Shown: one piece after another, positions 41,590 through 51,260 of the stretch
Numbering within the stretch: position 1 is the stretch's first letter
Layout of the letters: every line of letters starts with the position of its first letter
DNA from: Candidatus Bathyarchaeota archaeon
GTDB taxonomy: Archaea > Thermoproteota > Bathyarchaeia > Bathyarchaeales > SOJC01
Direction: 5' to 3'
Assembly (NCBI GenBank): GCA_020354575.1
Contig: CP070649.1
Coordinates: forward strand, 1,139,575-1,203,574
DNA: 64,000 nt
Position numbers and translations under genes: made by a program
The notes under the pieces: generated by a model
What the model saw: the letters and a program-made list of their open reading frames with translations, nothing else
The model's database searches: none
What the model was told of the DNA's origin: nothing

Positions 41590-42852
41590 ATGCGCACTGT
41601 GAAGCTTTACACATCAAGCGTGGTAATTCTCTCACTGGCTTCGCTTGTGGAAAACCTGGCCTATGCTCTACCTATGTCTTATTTCCCTAATTTTGTGCAA
41701 TTTCTTGGTGCATCAGTTGCGTATATTGGCTTATTTACAGCTGCATTTACAGCAGCAAATGCAACGCTTTCTCAGAAATTCGGAAGTATATCAGATCGGA
41801 TTGGTAGGAAAAAACTCATTCAAGCTGGTCTGCTAATCGATGTTCTCTTGGGAATTTTGACTGGAATTGTATGGAGCTGGGCGCCTCTCCTAATTATAAG
41901 AATCTTAAACGGGGTAGCCACAGCAGCTGTTGCTGCACCTGCTGAAGCTTCATTGGTCGACCAAGTTCCAAGGGCTAGAAGGGGAGAAGCATTAGGCTTT
42001 TATTTAACCTTAAGCATGGTCGGGTTTAATATGGGGCCTGTTCTAGGTGGTACTATCCAATATGTATGTAATGATGTACTAAAAACTGGCCTTGAATTGA
42101 GCTATCGGGTGCCTTTTTTTGTAGACTCCCTTCTTGCCTTTATTGCTTTCTTCTTGGTTTGGTGGGGCGTGGATGAGACTAGAGGAAATAGATCAACCGC
42201 AAGAGAAATTATCTCTCAAGAGAAGGACTTGATTGTTAGCAAGAAGATTAGGTTCTCTCTGAGGGTTCTCTACCTCTCTTCATTATCAATTGGCTTCGCT
42301 GTAGGTTTCATAATCCCAATTAGCGTGCTGTACTTTGGCGACATATTTAACGCGACTTCGCTGCAGATTGGTACAATATTGTCTTTATCAGGCTTCGTAG
42401 GGTTGACGTGTAATCTTTATGCTGGGAAAATCTCTGACAGAATTGGTCGTAAACCCATAATTGCATTAGGTAGCCTCCCTTCTAGGTTATCAACCATAGC
42501 CTTTCCTTTTGCTCCAAATCTATTTACCGCTGCTGGAATTGCAATTTTCAGATCTTTTGGTCACAATATAGCTATGCCTGCATCTAGAGCTTTGAATGCT
42601 GACTTGGTTCCTGAGAGTGAGAGAGGGAAGCTTTTTGGTCGGTTAGCTGCTTTTTTCAGCTTAGGTGCCATATTGGGACCAATTTTGTCCACATGGATCT
42701 ATGATATGTATCGCTTTTCGACTTTAAGAATACCCTGGCTTGGTAACCTTATGGTACGAGGAGCGGGTTTGCCCTTCTTCATTAGTAGCGGTATCGGGCT
42801 ATTCTCGCTACTCCTCCTGTTGGCGTTCGTTGAGGAACCGAAGCGGAGGTGA
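41590..42852 (+). CDS. Major facilitator superfamily transporter
   Basis: A 420-residue membrane carrier with about 12 helices and the MFS loop motif in both halves (GSISDRIGRKKLIQAG and GKISDRIGRKPIIALG). The start at ATG 41590 is favoured over 41566, because ATTTAATG (41560-41567) is about 27 bases upstream, so leaderless. Such carriers with an acidic motif in helix 4 (PAEASLVDQVP) are often drug exporters, but the substrate is unknown. Divergent from the hydrolase. Confidence 0.9.
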   Translation: MRTVKLYTSSVVILSLASLVENLAYALPMSYFPNFVQFLGASVAYIGLFTAAFTAANATLSQKFGSISDRIGRKKLIQAGLLIDVLLGILTGIVWSWAPLLIIRILNGVATAAVAAPAEASLVDQVPRARRGEALGFYLTLSMVGFNMGPVLGGTIQYVCNDVLKTGLELSYRVPFFVDSLLAFIAFFLVWWGVDETRGNRSTAREIISQEKDLIVSKKIRFSLRVLYLSSLSIGFAVGFIIPISVLYFGDIFNATSLQIGTILSLSGFVGLTCNLYAGKISDRIGRKPIIALGSLPSRLSTIAFPFAPNLFTAAGIAIFRSFGHNIAMPASRALNADLVPESERGKLFGRLAAFFSLGAILGPILSTWIYDMYRFSTLRIPWLGNLMVRGAGLPFFISSGIGLFSLLLLLAFVEEPKRR

Positions 42853-42956
42853 CTTGGAAGTTAAGCCACTTGGCTTTGGAGCTAAAGGAGCTATTGACAC
42901 CCATTTTCGCGCATCAGCGCTTTTATCCTTAGCAGATTAAGCCAAGGGTTGACAAA

Positions 42957-42965
42957 AAATTTAAG
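42957..42965 (+). promoter_or_regulatory. TATA box of tRNA-Thr
   Basis: AAATTTAAG lies 32-40 bases before the first tRNA base, as expected for an archaeal tRNA promoter. Confidence 0.5.
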
Positions 42966-42996
42966 CTTCTATTGTTTTTTGTTGAGTTATGTGAGT

Positions 42997-43070
42997 GCCT
43001 CGGTAGCTCAGCTGGCTAGAGCAACAGCCTTGTAAGCTGTAGGTCGCGGGTTCGAATCCCGCCCGGGGCT
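42997..43070 (+). tRNA. tRNA-Thr (TGT)
   Basis: Complete cloverleaf without intron: acceptor GCCTCGG/CCGGGGC (one G-T pair), D stem GCTC/GAGC, anticodon arm ACAGC-CTTGTAA-GCTGT, T arm GCGGG-TTCGAAT-CCCGC, discriminator T. CCA is not encoded. Confidence 0.95.
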
Positions 43071-43231
43071 CCTTTATCTTTAGTTCTTAATAAAACTCTG
43101 ACACTCCACTTGCTTTGTAATATCGTATTATATGTTGCACGCATGCTTTTAATCGATCAAAACGAGCAGCTCTTGATTTGAATGCACCTGTTTATATTTC
43201 ACATTCTGTGATTTTATTCAGAGGTTAAAGC

Positions 43232-43630
43232 ATGATTACTGGAATAGAGCACATCGGAATCGCAGTCAATAAGATTGCTGACATCATAGATTTCTATGAG
43301 GACTTCCTCGGATTAAAGCTGGTAAAAATAGAAGAATCTAAGCAGCATAGGATTAAAGCAGCTCTTCTGACTGTTAACAATATGAAAATTGAATTAATAG
43401 AACCGCTGGATAAAGAGAGCTCTATATCAAAATTTCTCGACAGAAAGGGACAAGGAATACATCATATAGCATTTAGAGTTGATGACCTAGGAACCCTGAT
43501 TAAGGATTTAAAAAGCAAGGGCTTTATTTTGATTGACGAGAAGCCAAGAATTGGGATTGAAGGTAAGAAAATAGCTTTTTTGCATCCGAAGAGCACTGGA
43601 AATGTCTTAATAGAGTTATGCGAGCATTAG
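43232..43630 (+). CDS. mce: Methylmalonyl-CoA epimerase
   Basis: A 132-residue vicinal-oxygen-chelate protein with the epimerase pattern: IEHIGIAVNKIADIIDFYED, KIELIEPLDKESSISKFL, GQGIHHIAFRVDD and the C-terminal GNVLIELCEH; His and Glu metal ligands are present. Converts (S)- to (R)-methylmalonyl-CoA for the mutase. CAGAGG is five bases or so before ATG. Its end overlaps the biotin ligase gene by 13 bases, linking it to carboxylase biogenesis. Confidence 0.94.
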   Translation: MITGIEHIGIAVNKIADIIDFYEDFLGLKLVKIEESKQHRIKAALLTVNNMKIELIEPLDKESSISKFLDRKGQGIHHIAFRVDDLGTLIKDLKSKGFILIDEKPRIGIEGKKIAFLHPKSTGNVLIELCEH

Positions 43631-44430
43631 CTGTAGAGATGCCACAAAAAAAATCCCAAATACCAAAAGAAGTTCAATATTCTAGTTCAAATTATAAGAT
43701 CTATCGTTACGAAGATGTTTCTTCCACAAACAAAGTAGCTAAACAGTTGGCTAGAAGGAATGATGGGGACAAGGTAGTTATACTCGCTGAAACGCAGACG
43801 AAAGGCAAAGGAAGGCTAGGAAGAAGATGGTTTTCCCCAAAAGGAGGACTTTGGCTTTCCATAATATTGCGACCTGAAATTAGGGTAAAGGAAGCGTTAA
43901 GACTAACTTTTATTGCAGCTTTGGCTGTTGTAGAGACAGTAAAAACAATGTATGGCTTGAAGACAGAAATCAAATGGCCGAATGATGTCCTAATCAATGG
44001 CAAAAAACTATGTGGAATTCTAACTGAAGCTAGCGTTGAACACGGCATTGTTAAATTTGTGGTCATAGGACTCGGCATAAATGTGAACATTGGCTTAGAA
44101 TTGTTCCCAAAGCAACTGAAGAGCACAGTGACTTCGATAAAACACGAAGTGGGAAGCGAAGTTAAACGCGCTGCATTGCTAACGAATCTTCTGCAAAATT
44201 TTGAGCAAAACTACACACTTTTGCAGCAAGGAAAATGGACGGTCTTATTGAAAGAATGGAAAAGTTTCGCCACTTTTCTTGGCAAGCAGGTGCAAGTAAC
44301 TAATCCTGATGAAATTATCATAGGGAAGGCTTGGGAGGTTGATACGGATGGCGCACTTGTCATTAAACGTGATGATGGCGTACTGAAGAAGATAATATCA
44401 GGTGATGTGACCTTACGACAACTGCCTTAG
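43618..44430 (+). CDS. birA: Biotin-[acetyl-CoA carboxylase] ligase
   Basis: A 270-residue biotin protein ligase: DVSSTNKVAKQLARR, AETQTKGKGRLGRRWFSPKGG (biotinyl-AMP loop), IKWPNDVLINGKKLCGILTE and the small C-terminal SH3-like domain. No DNA-binding N-domain, so not a repressor. It should modify the two biotin carrier proteins at 49168 and 55598. ATG 43618 overlaps the epimerase gene; ATG 43639 is an alternative start. Converges on cysS with a four-base overlap. Confidence 0.95.
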   Translation: MRALAVEMPQKKSQIPKEVQYSSSNYKIYRYEDVSSTNKVAKQLARRNDGDKVVILAETQTKGKGRLGRRWFSPKGGLWLSIILRPEIRVKEALRLTFIAALAVVETVKTMYGLKTEIKWPNDVLINGKKLCGILTEASVEHGIVKFVVIGLGINVNIGLELFPKQLKSTVTSIKHEVGSEVKRAALLTNLLQNFEQNYTLLQQGKWTVLLKEWKSFATFLGKQVQVTNPDEIIIGKAWEVDTDGALVIKRDDGVLKKIISGDVTLRQLP

Positions 44431-45845
44431 ATAGACTGCTTCTCTATTCTCCATTTTACACCTTCCGGTGTGTCTTCTAAGATTATGCCTATTTCTCGCA
44501 GCTTATTGCGGATATAATCAGCTTTTTTCCAATCACCAGCGCTCCTAGCTTCTTCTCTCTTCTTAATCAAATCCTCTGCTTCTTTGGATAGCTTCTCTTT
44601 CTTCCGACTCCAAAAATGATCCAAAATGCCTAGAGCTTTGTTGATCTTTACCATTAAGTTCTTAACTTGCTCTGCTCCCCTCGGGTCCAATAATTTCTTG
44701 TCTATGTGACTATTCACTTCTTTTACAAGGTTAAATACTGCTGCGAGGGCTCTGCTAATATCTAAATCGTCATCCATTGCCTCTTCAAAATCTTTCTCTA
44801 TTGTGTAAATGAGTTCTGTGATATCTTCTCCAACTTCACATCCTCCTACATTTTCAAGTCTATCTAAAAAGCTGTAAAATCTCTGCAACGCATTTTCAGC
44901 AGCTTCTAACCCCTCAAAATTGAAGCTGAACTGTTTTCTATATTGGGTTGATAGTAGAAAGAACCGGATCGCCATTGGAGAATAGTTCATACGTAACAGA
45001 TCCTTTAGAGTGTGAAAATTCTTGAGCGATTTGCCCATTCTCCTTCCCTTAATGAGCAAGTGCTCATTGTGCAACCAATAATTAACGAATTTTTTCCCAG
45101 TTATCGCTTCGCTTTGAGCAATTTCATTTTCGTGATGGGGAAATATATTGTCAACCCCACCAGTATGAATATCCAGAGTCTCCCCTAAATATTTCATTGA
45201 CATCGCAGAGCATTCAATACTCCAACCTGGTCTTCCTTTACCTAGTGGTGTATCCCAAAAAACTTCGCCATCAGCGGGGCTCCACGCTTTCCATAACGCA
45301 AAATCGCTCGCCTGATCTTTTCCATATTCGTCAACCTTAACTCTTGCTCCTGCTTTGAGTTCCTCAATTTTCATTTTGGAAAGTTTACCATAATCCTCAA
45401 ATTTTGAGATATCATAGTAGATTGAGCCATCACTACCTTTATACCCTAGACTTTTTTCCATCAAAATCTTGATTAGCTCGACCATTTCCCGAATATGAGC
45501 CGTGGCCTTAGGCATAATCTGAGCTTTATTGACATTCAGAGTCTCCAAGTCGGTAAGAAAAGCAGTAATATATTTCCGAGTGTACTGCTTGAGAGTTGTG
45601 CCTTCCTTCTGCATGCCCTTGATTGTTTTATCATCAACATCTGTGAAATTCATCACGTGATTAACGTGAAAACCTCGGTATTCCAACCAACGTTTCAGAA
45701 GGTCTACAAATACATAAGCTCTGAGGTTGCCTAGGTGGGCATAATCATATACTGTTAATCCACACGAGTACATCTGAACTTTGCCCTTTTTAAGAGGCTT
45801 AAAGACCTCTTTTTTTCGGGTCATTGTGTTATAGAAGCGAAGCAT
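44427..45845 (-). CDS. cysS: Cysteinyl-tRNA synthetase
   Basis: A 472-residue class I synthetase: zinc/cysteine-site CGLTVYDYAHLGNLR with the HIGH-like HLGN, PGWSIECSAM, GGVDNIFPHHENEIAQSEA and a KMSKS-like loop GRRMGKSLKNF, then the helical C-terminal anticodon part. Presence of a normal CysRS means the organism need not rely on the Sep-tRNA route. Isolated on the minus strand among the carboxylase genes; no functional link is apparent. Confidence 0.97.
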   Translation of the reverse strand: MLRFYNTMTRKKEVFKPLKKGKVQMYSCGLTVYDYAHLGNLRAYVFVDLLKRWLEYRGFHVNHVMNFTDVDDKTIKGMQKEGTTLKQYTRKYITAFLTDLETLNVNKAQIMPKATAHIREMVELIKILMEKSLGYKGSDGSIYYDISKFEDYGKLSKMKIEELKAGARVKVDEYGKDQASDFALWKAWSPADGEVFWDTPLGKGRPGWSIECSAMSMKYLGETLDIHTGGVDNIFPHHENEIAQSEAITGKKFVNYWLHNEHLLIKGRRMGKSLKNFHTLKDLLRMNYSPMAIRFFLLSTQYRKQFSFNFEGLEAAENALQRFYSFLDRLENVGGCEVGEDITELIYTIEKDFEEAMDDDLDISRALAAVFNLVKEVNSHIDKKLLDPRGAEQVKNLMVKINKALGILDHFWSRKKEKLSKEAEDLIKKREEARSAGDWKKADYIRNKLREIGIILEDTPEGVKWRIEKQSI

Positions 45846-45908
45846 TGTTGTTGCCCATTTTTAGGGCGCATTTGCGAAAGTTATGCTTTTCTGTTTATTT
45901 GATGAAGT

Positions 45909-45919
45909 AAATATATATC
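45909..45919 (+). promoter_or_regulatory. TATA box of the carboxyltransferase operon
   Basis: AAATATATATC lies about 28-38 bases before TTG 45947, giving a very short leader or none. Confidence 0.5.
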
Positions 45920-45946
45920 AGAAGAAACATTGTAGGAATTCCGAGG

Positions 45947-47521
45947 TTGACCATTTTGGACGCTCACAAACCGACAGTAAACGAAAATATTCGAGAGATG
46001 CGTAGGCTAAAACAGAAGGCAAAGACTGGTGGAGGAAAGGAGCGAATTGAGAAGCAACATAAACAAGGGAAGTTGACAGCCCGAGAGAGAATTGACCTTC
46101 TCCTAGATGCTAACAGCTTCATAGAACTTGACCCATTTATTGTTCACAGATGTTCAGATTTCGGAATGGCTGAAAGAAAAATCTTGGGAGACGGTGTAGT
46201 AACTGGATATGGGACAATAGATGGACGTTTAGTTTATGTTTTTTCCCAAGATTTCACCATCTTCGGTGGCTCCTTGGGCGAAATGTTCGCTAAGAAAGTA
46301 TGCAAACTAATGGATTTGGCCATGAAAACAGGAGCTCCCGTGATCGGTTTGAACGATAGTGGAGGTGCAAGAATCCAAGAAGGTGTTGCCAGCCTTGCAG
46401 GTTACGGTGATATTTTCTTTAAAAATGTACTTGCTTCTGGAGTCATTCCACAGATTTCTGCGATTATGGGTCCTTGTGCAGGTGGAGCAGTCTATTCTCC
46501 AGCCATGACAGACTTCATTATTATGGTAAAGGATACGAGTCACATGTTTATCACGGGACCAGAGGTTATCAAAACGGTTTTGGGGCAAGAATTAGATTTT
46601 GAAGAATTAGGTGGCGCTCTAATTCACATGCAGACTAGCGGAGTGTGCCATTTCATGACTGAAAGCGAACAAGAGTGCACTGAACTAATCAAAAGGCTTC
46701 TGAGCTACTTACCTTCCAACAATATGGACGATCCACCTATTGAGGAAACTGGTGACGATCCAAATCGAACCGATGATAGCTTAGAAGAAGTCATTCCTGA
46801 TGATCCTGACAAACCGTACGATATAAAGGAAATAATCGCTTCAGTGATAGATAATTCGGATTTCCTAGAAGTCCAGCCGCTTTGGGCCCCCAATATTGTA
46901 GTAGGCTTTGCTAGGCTTAACGGACGCTCAGTAGGGATTGTGGCCAACCAACCAAAATATTTCGCTGGAGCCTTGGACGTAAATTCCTCAACAAAAGCAG
47001 CACGTTTCATACGGTTCTGCGATACTTTCAACATCCCTATAATCACCTTTGAAGACGTTCCCGGCTTCCTGCCAGGGATAGATCAAGAACATGGGGGCAT
47101 CATACGCCATGGTTCAAAATTACTTTTCGCTTACTGCGAAGCTACGGTGCCCAAAATCACCGTAATTGTACGCAAAGCGTATGGAGGAGCATATGATGTC
47201 ATGGGCAGTAAGCATTCCGGTGCAGATATTAATTATGCGTGGCCCTCTGCAGAGATTGCTGTCATGGGTCCTGCAGGAGCAATCAACATTATTTTCCGAA
47301 AGGAACTTGCAAAAGCTACGGATCCGAAGAAAAGAAGGAAAGAACTGACTATTGAATATCGCAAGAAATTCTCAAATCCGTATATTGCTGCAGAGAAGGG
47401 GTATATTGATGATGTCATCGAACCCTCACAAACCAGACCGAAACTCATTAGCGCTCTGGAGATGTTGGTCACTAAACGCGAGTCACGACCTTCCAAGAAA
47501 CATCCAAACATACCGTTGTGA
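45947..47521 (+). CDS. Acyl-CoA carboxyltransferase (12S / PccB-MmdA type)
   Basis: A 524-residue carboxyltransferase of the biotin-dependent acyl-CoA family: [59 protein letters not shown], and the C-terminal [20 protein letters not shown] and [11 protein letters not shown]. Uses propionyl-CoA/methylmalonyl-CoA or acetyl-CoA with carboxybiotin. TTG start after the TATA box. Followed by a 5S-type subunit and a biotin carrier gene in the same direction, the order of methylmalonyl-CoA:pyruvate transcarboxylase subunits. Propionyl-CoA carboxylase beta or methylmalonyl-CoA decarboxylase alpha are alternatives. Confidence 0.93.
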   Translation: MTILDAHKPTVNENIREMRRLKQKAKTGGGKERIEKQHKQGKLTARERIDLLLDANSFIELDPFIVHRCSDFGMAERKILGDGVVTGYGTIDGRLVYVFSQDFTIFGGSLGEMFAKKVCKLMDLAMKTGAPVIGLNDSGGARIQEGVASLAGYGDIFFKNVLASGVIPQISAIMGPCAGGAVYSPAMTDFIIMVKDTSHMFITGPEVIKTVLGQELDFEELGGALIHMQTSGVCHFMTESEQECTELIKRLLSYLPSNNMDDPPIEETGDDPNRTDDSLEEVIPDDPDKPYDIKEIIASVIDNSDFLEVQPLWAPNIVVGFARLNGRSVGIVANQPKYFAGALDVNSSTKAARFIRFCDTFNIPIITFEDVPGFLPGIDQEHGGIIRHGSKLLFAYCEATVPKITVIVRKAYGGAYDVMGSKHSGADINYAWPSAEIAVMGPAGAINIIFRKELAKATDPKKRRKELTIEYRKKFSNPYIAAEKGYIDDVIEPSQTRPKLISALEMLVTKRESRPSKKHPNIPL

Positions 47522-47633
47522 ACCTCGAATTCGAAGAGCTTGCTATTTGAGCTATTCAAGACTATTGGAAGGTAGGTTAAAATAGGAGCTTTTGCGAATT
47601 TACCAAGTCTAATATCATATACTTGGGATTTCT

Positions 47634-49166
47634 TTGGTCAGAGCAATTAAAATTACCGATACAACCTTCAGAGATGCTCATCAATCCTTGATGGCAACTC
47701 GCATGCGAACGGAATCCATGCTTCCAATCGCAAAAAAAATCGATGAAGTGGGCTTTTTCTCCCTTGAGATTTGGGGAGGTGCAACCTTCGATGTAAGTAT
47801 TCGCTACTTAAGTGAAGACCCTTGGGAACGTCTTCGTGCTCTCAAGAAAAACGTCAAAAAAACGCCTTTGCAGATGCTTCTTCGTGGCCAAAACTTGGTT
47901 GGCTATCACAATTATCCTGATGATGTTTTGGTTAAATTTGTCGAAAAAGCTGCAGAAAATGGCATAGACATTTTCCGCATTTTTGATGCATTGAATGACA
48001 CTCGAAATTTGGAACTTGCTATAAAAACGGTGAAAAGAGTTGGGGCTCATGCTCAAGGTTCGCTTTGTTATACGATAAGTCCTATTCACACAAATGACTA
48101 TTATTTGAAAGTTGCTCGACGTCTATCCGAACTGGAATGTGACTCAATATGCATTAAAGACATGGCAGGAATGCTAATGCCCCAGAAAGCATACGAGCTT
48201 GTTTCCACGATCAAAGAAGAAATAAATCTGCCAATACACATGCATTGTCACAGCACTAGTGGTACAGTGATGATGACCTACCTTCGTGCCTGTCAAGCGA
48301 AGGCAGATATTCTTGATGCAGCCTTTTCTCCCTTCGCGTGGGGCACCTCTCAACCGCCAGTTGAAAGTTTAGTGGCTGGATTGAAAGGTACTGAATATGA
48401 TACAGGATTGAACATGGAATTATTAGTTGAGATCGCTGAATATTTTCGAGGACTGCGTGAAAAGTATTATGATCCTCTACGATTAATAAGCCCCTTAGCT
48501 GAACGAGTTGACACATCTATACTATTGCATCAGATCCCAGGAGGAATGTTCTCTAACTTGATATCGCAATTGAAGGAACAGAATGCTCTTGACAAGCTTG
48601 AAGTTGTATTAAAAGAAGTTCCAAAAGTTCGGAAAGAATTGGGGTATCCTCCCCTTGTCACCCCTACAAGCCAGCTGGTTGGTTCACAAGCTGTTTTCAA
48701 CGTCCTCTCCGGAGAGCGATATAAAATTGTACCAAAAGAGGTCAAAGACTACGTTCAGGGATTTTACGGTAAGGCACCCGGTCTGATACATGAGGAAATA
48801 AAAAAGAAAATAATCGGCGATAACTCTACTATCAAGTGCCGCCCAGGAGACTTGCTAGAACCCCTTTACGGGAAAATTCCGAAAGAAGTTGAACCCTATA
48901 TAGAAAGTGAAGAAGACATGTTGACCTATGCTTTATTTCCCCAAGTTGCTCTGACGTTTTTCAAGAAAAGAGAAACGAGGAGAAAAGAAAAAACCAAAAG
49001 TGTGACTCCAGAACAACAAGCTTTAGAAGAAGTTGCAGCTTTGTCAGTAGCAATTGCAGCTTTTATTAAAAGCACTCGCCAGGCTAAAGCAGTCATTCCA
49101 GTAAGAAAGGCTGGGAGAAGGTTCTCACCATGGGTTTTAGCAGCAAAGCAGGAATTAGTCAGGTGA
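47634..49166 (+). CDS. Pyruvate/oxaloacetate carboxyltransferase (5S / PycB / OadA type) without biotin domain
   Basis: A 510-residue protein with the HMGL-like TIM barrel: TDTTFRDAHQSLMATRMRT, EIWGGATFD, RGQNLVGY, KDMAGMLMP (the carbamylated-lysine region) and HCHSTSG, then the PycB helical domain. The usual fused biotin domain is absent; a separate carrier is encoded two bases on. The last 50 residues (EEVAALSVAIAAFIKS, then FSPWVLAAKQ) resemble the C-terminal tail of OadG. Interconverts pyruvate and oxaloacetate using carboxybiotin, either as transcarboxylase 5S or pyruvate carboxylase B. TTG start. Confidence 0.92.
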   Translation: MVRAIKITDTTFRDAHQSLMATRMRTESMLPIAKKIDEVGFFSLEIWGGATFDVSIRYLSEDPWERLRALKKNVKKTPLQMLLRGQNLVGYHNYPDDVLVKFVEKAAENGIDIFRIFDALNDTRNLELAIKTVKRVGAHAQGSLCYTISPIHTNDYYLKVARRLSELECDSICIKDMAGMLMPQKAYELVSTIKEEINLPIHMHCHSTSGTVMMTYLRACQAKADILDAAFSPFAWGTSQPPVESLVAGLKGTEYDTGLNMELLVEIAEYFRGLREKYYDPLRLISPLAERVDTSILLHQIPGGMFSNLISQLKEQNALDKLEVVLKEVPKVRKELGYPPLVTPTSQLVGSQAVFNVLSGERYKIVPKEVKDYVQGFYGKAPGLIHEEIKKKIIGDNSTIKCRPGDLLEPLYGKIPKEVEPYIESEEDMLTYALFPQVALTFFKKRETRRKEKTKSVTPEQQALEEVAALSVAIAAFIKSTRQAKAVIPVRKAGRRFSPWVLAAKQELVR

Positions 49167-49167
49167 A

Positions 49168-49734
49168 GTGATTGAGGTAATGCCTGAGTATAATGTTATG
49201 ATTGAAGATCGAGATTATAAGATAGAGCTTGCCAGGAAAGGAGACGATAGATTTTTCGAAGCGAAGGTAAATAGCAAGCCAATAGAATTGGAAATAAAGA
49301 AATCCGAAATTGACAGTCGGTCACCATTAATGCTTAAAGTCGCAGGAAAAAAGTACGAAATTGAACTAGGGAAGATTAACAAACGAGCACCCTTTGAAGT
49401 CAAAGTTAATAATATGCCTTTCCAAGCTCAACTAAGAGAACCTAGCAAAAAGATAGCAGCTAAGGCAGCTTCTCTTCAATTAGCTAGCATGCCTAGAAAA
49501 CGGCAGAAGACCAAAATGGGAGAAGGAGTAGTCATTGCCCCCATGGCAGGAAAAATTGTGGCAGTCAGAGTGAAAAAGGGCGATAATGTGAAGAGTGGTG
49601 ATGTTGTCTGCATTCTAGAAGCGATGAAAATGGAAAACGAAATTGCTGCTCCCAAGACTGGAAAAATCCATAGCGTTAAGGTTGCAGAAGGTTCTCCAGT
49701 GAATGAGGGAGACACTTTGATAGTGATAGAATAA
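49168..49734 (+). CDS. Biotin carboxyl carrier protein 1
   Basis: A 188-residue carrier. The C-terminal biotinyl domain is canonical (VIAPMAGKIVAVRVKKGD, EAMKMEN with the biotin lysine). The N-terminal 110 residues are a less conserved beta-rich domain (repeats of VNSKPIELEIKK and VKVNNMPFQAQL), which may dock on the partner subunits. GTG 49168 or ATG 49180 starts it, immediately after the 5S gene. Likely the 1.3S-type subunit of the adjacent enzyme. Confidence 0.93.
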   Translation: MIEVMPEYNVMIEDRDYKIELARKGDDRFFEAKVNSKPIELEIKKSEIDSRSPLMLKVAGKKYEIELGKINKRAPFEVKVNNMPFQAQLREPSKKIAAKAASLQLASMPRKRQKTKMGEGVVIAPMAGKIVAVRVKKGDNVKSGDVVCILEAMKMENEIAAPKTGKIHSVKVAEGSPVNEGDTLIVIE

Positions 49735-49741
49735 CCTCTTG

Positions 49742-51121
49742 TCAGATAGCAACAATTATAGAAACATCATTAACATTTGTTCCCGTAAGCCCAGTGAAAA
49801 TTAAATCATTTAGTGAAAGGAAGAAATTATAAGAATCGTTGTTAGCGAGAGAGCTTTCTGCATCCACCTCTAGGTTCTGAGATCGATTTATAGTGTTTCC
49901 ATCAACGATGGCCCCCGATGCATCAGTGGGACCATCTATACCATCCGTACTTAATGAAGCAATGACCACTCCGTCTCTTCCTGCCATTCCTAGAGCTGCA
50001 CTTAATGCAATTTCCTGATTCCTTCCTCCTTTCCCTTTTCCAATAACGGTGACGGTGGTCTCTCCACCCGCGATAATTCCACAAGGTGTTGGCAGCGGAT
50101 TTCCAGAGATTCTGAGCTCATTCGCTATTGAAGCCAACATTGTTCCAATGTGTCGAGCTTCGCCTTCAAGAGAGGATGTCAATAACAAAGAAGGCAAACC
50201 AGCTTTTTTAAGCCGATTGCATGAAGCTGACGTTGCCAATCTGTTGTTTCCCGCAACAATATTGTGAACTTTCCTGAATACATTCTCGCCTTTCTTTGGT
50301 GTTTCAGGAATCACTCCTTTTTGTCCGTCAATCAAAACGATTTTCACAGAATTTGGCAAGTTCTCCCATAAATGATATCTTTTCAAGATCTCAACGGAAT
50401 CGGTAAACGTAGTTGAATCAGGAACTGTCGGTCCTGATGCGATGAAATCTAATGGATCGCCAATAACATCCGATAAAATTAGGTTGATAATTGTTGCAGG
50501 ATAGGCGTTTTTTGCCAGCCACCCTCCTTTAAAATCTGAAATATGTTTTCTCACTGTGTTAATTTCATTTATGGTAGCACCAGATTTGAGTAATGCGCCT
50601 GTTACCTGTTGTTTCTCAATTAATGTTATGTTACCACGAGGTACTGGCATAAGACTTGACCCTCCACCTGAAATCAAGCAAATAACTAGATCACTTTCGC
50701 CAGCCTGATGTGCCAGATCCAGTATTCTTTTTGCTCCTTTCATACCTGCGTTGTCTGGCAGAGGATGGCTTGCTTCTTTTATCTCAATTCTGCATGTCTT
50801 ATAGGGGCCACTATTGTAAGGAACATTAATTGCTCCATTTGATATGTGATCCTCTAAAATTGATTCTAAGGCCTCAGCCATCTTCCCACTTGCTTTCCCT
50901 CCACCTACTACGTAAATGTGCTTGAACTGAGAAAGAGAAAACTTGCATTTTCCAATTTGTAAAGAGTTTCCTCTGATTTTTACTAGTGATTTTACGACCT
51001 CTACAGGATCTGCTGCATTTAAGCTGGCTTCTAAAGCATCCAAAGCGAATGCTCTTGCCTGTTTGTCATTTTTCGATCTTGTGTTTTCCACAAGAGCCTT
51101 TTTATTTTTTATTTTTACCAT
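49742..51121 (-). CDS. Glycerate 2-kinase (MOFRL family)
   Basis: A 459-residue GckA/TtuD-type kinase: YVVGGGKASGKMAEALE, ASHPLPDNAGMKGA, CLISGGGSSLMPVP, SDVIGDPLDFIASGPTVPD and the MOFRL domain (CGIIAGGETTVTVIGKGKGGRNQE, STDGIDGPTDASGA). Archaeal members make 2-phosphoglycerate from glycerate. ATG 51121 reads MVKIKNKK. It is divergent from the 2-hydroxyacid dehydrogenase, with which it can form a hydroxypyruvate/glyoxylate-to-glycerate route. Confidence 0.94.
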   Translation of the reverse strand: MVKIKNKKALVENTRSKNDKQARAFALDALEASLNAADPVEVVKSLVKIRGNSLQIGKCKFSLSQFKHIYVVGGGKASGKMAEALESILEDHISNGAINVPYNSGPYKTCRIEIKEASHPLPDNAGMKGAKRILDLAHQAGESDLVICLISGGGSSLMPVPRGNITLIEKQQVTGALLKSGATINEINTVRKHISDFKGGWLAKNAYPATIINLILSDVIGDPLDFIASGPTVPDSTTFTDSVEILKRYHLWENLPNSVKIVLIDGQKGVIPETPKKGENVFRKVHNIVAGNNRLATSASCNRLKKAGLPSLLLTSSLEGEARHIGTMLASIANELRISGNPLPTPCGIIAGGETTVTVIGKGKGGRNQEIALSAALGMAGRDGVVIASLSTDGIDGPTDASGAIVDGNTINRSQNLEVDAESSLANNDSYNFFLSLNDLIFTGLTGTNVNDVSIIVAI

Positions 51122-51151
51122 GATCCAGCACTTGGGTTATATGCTTCATAA

Positions 51152-51160
51152 TAAATATAA
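51152..51160 (+). promoter_or_regulatory. TATA box of the 2-hydroxyacid dehydrogenase gene
   Basis: TAAATATAA predicts a transcript with a leader of about 75 bases and CAGGAGG before GTG 51261. Confidence 0.45.
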
Positions 51161-51260
51161 GGTTGGCATCTGGAAATAGCGCGTACTTTGGAGAATTCAT
51201 GCTCGTGGAAAATCTAATAAATTTGAAGCACTATTTGAAAAAGCATCAGGAGGTCTTATT

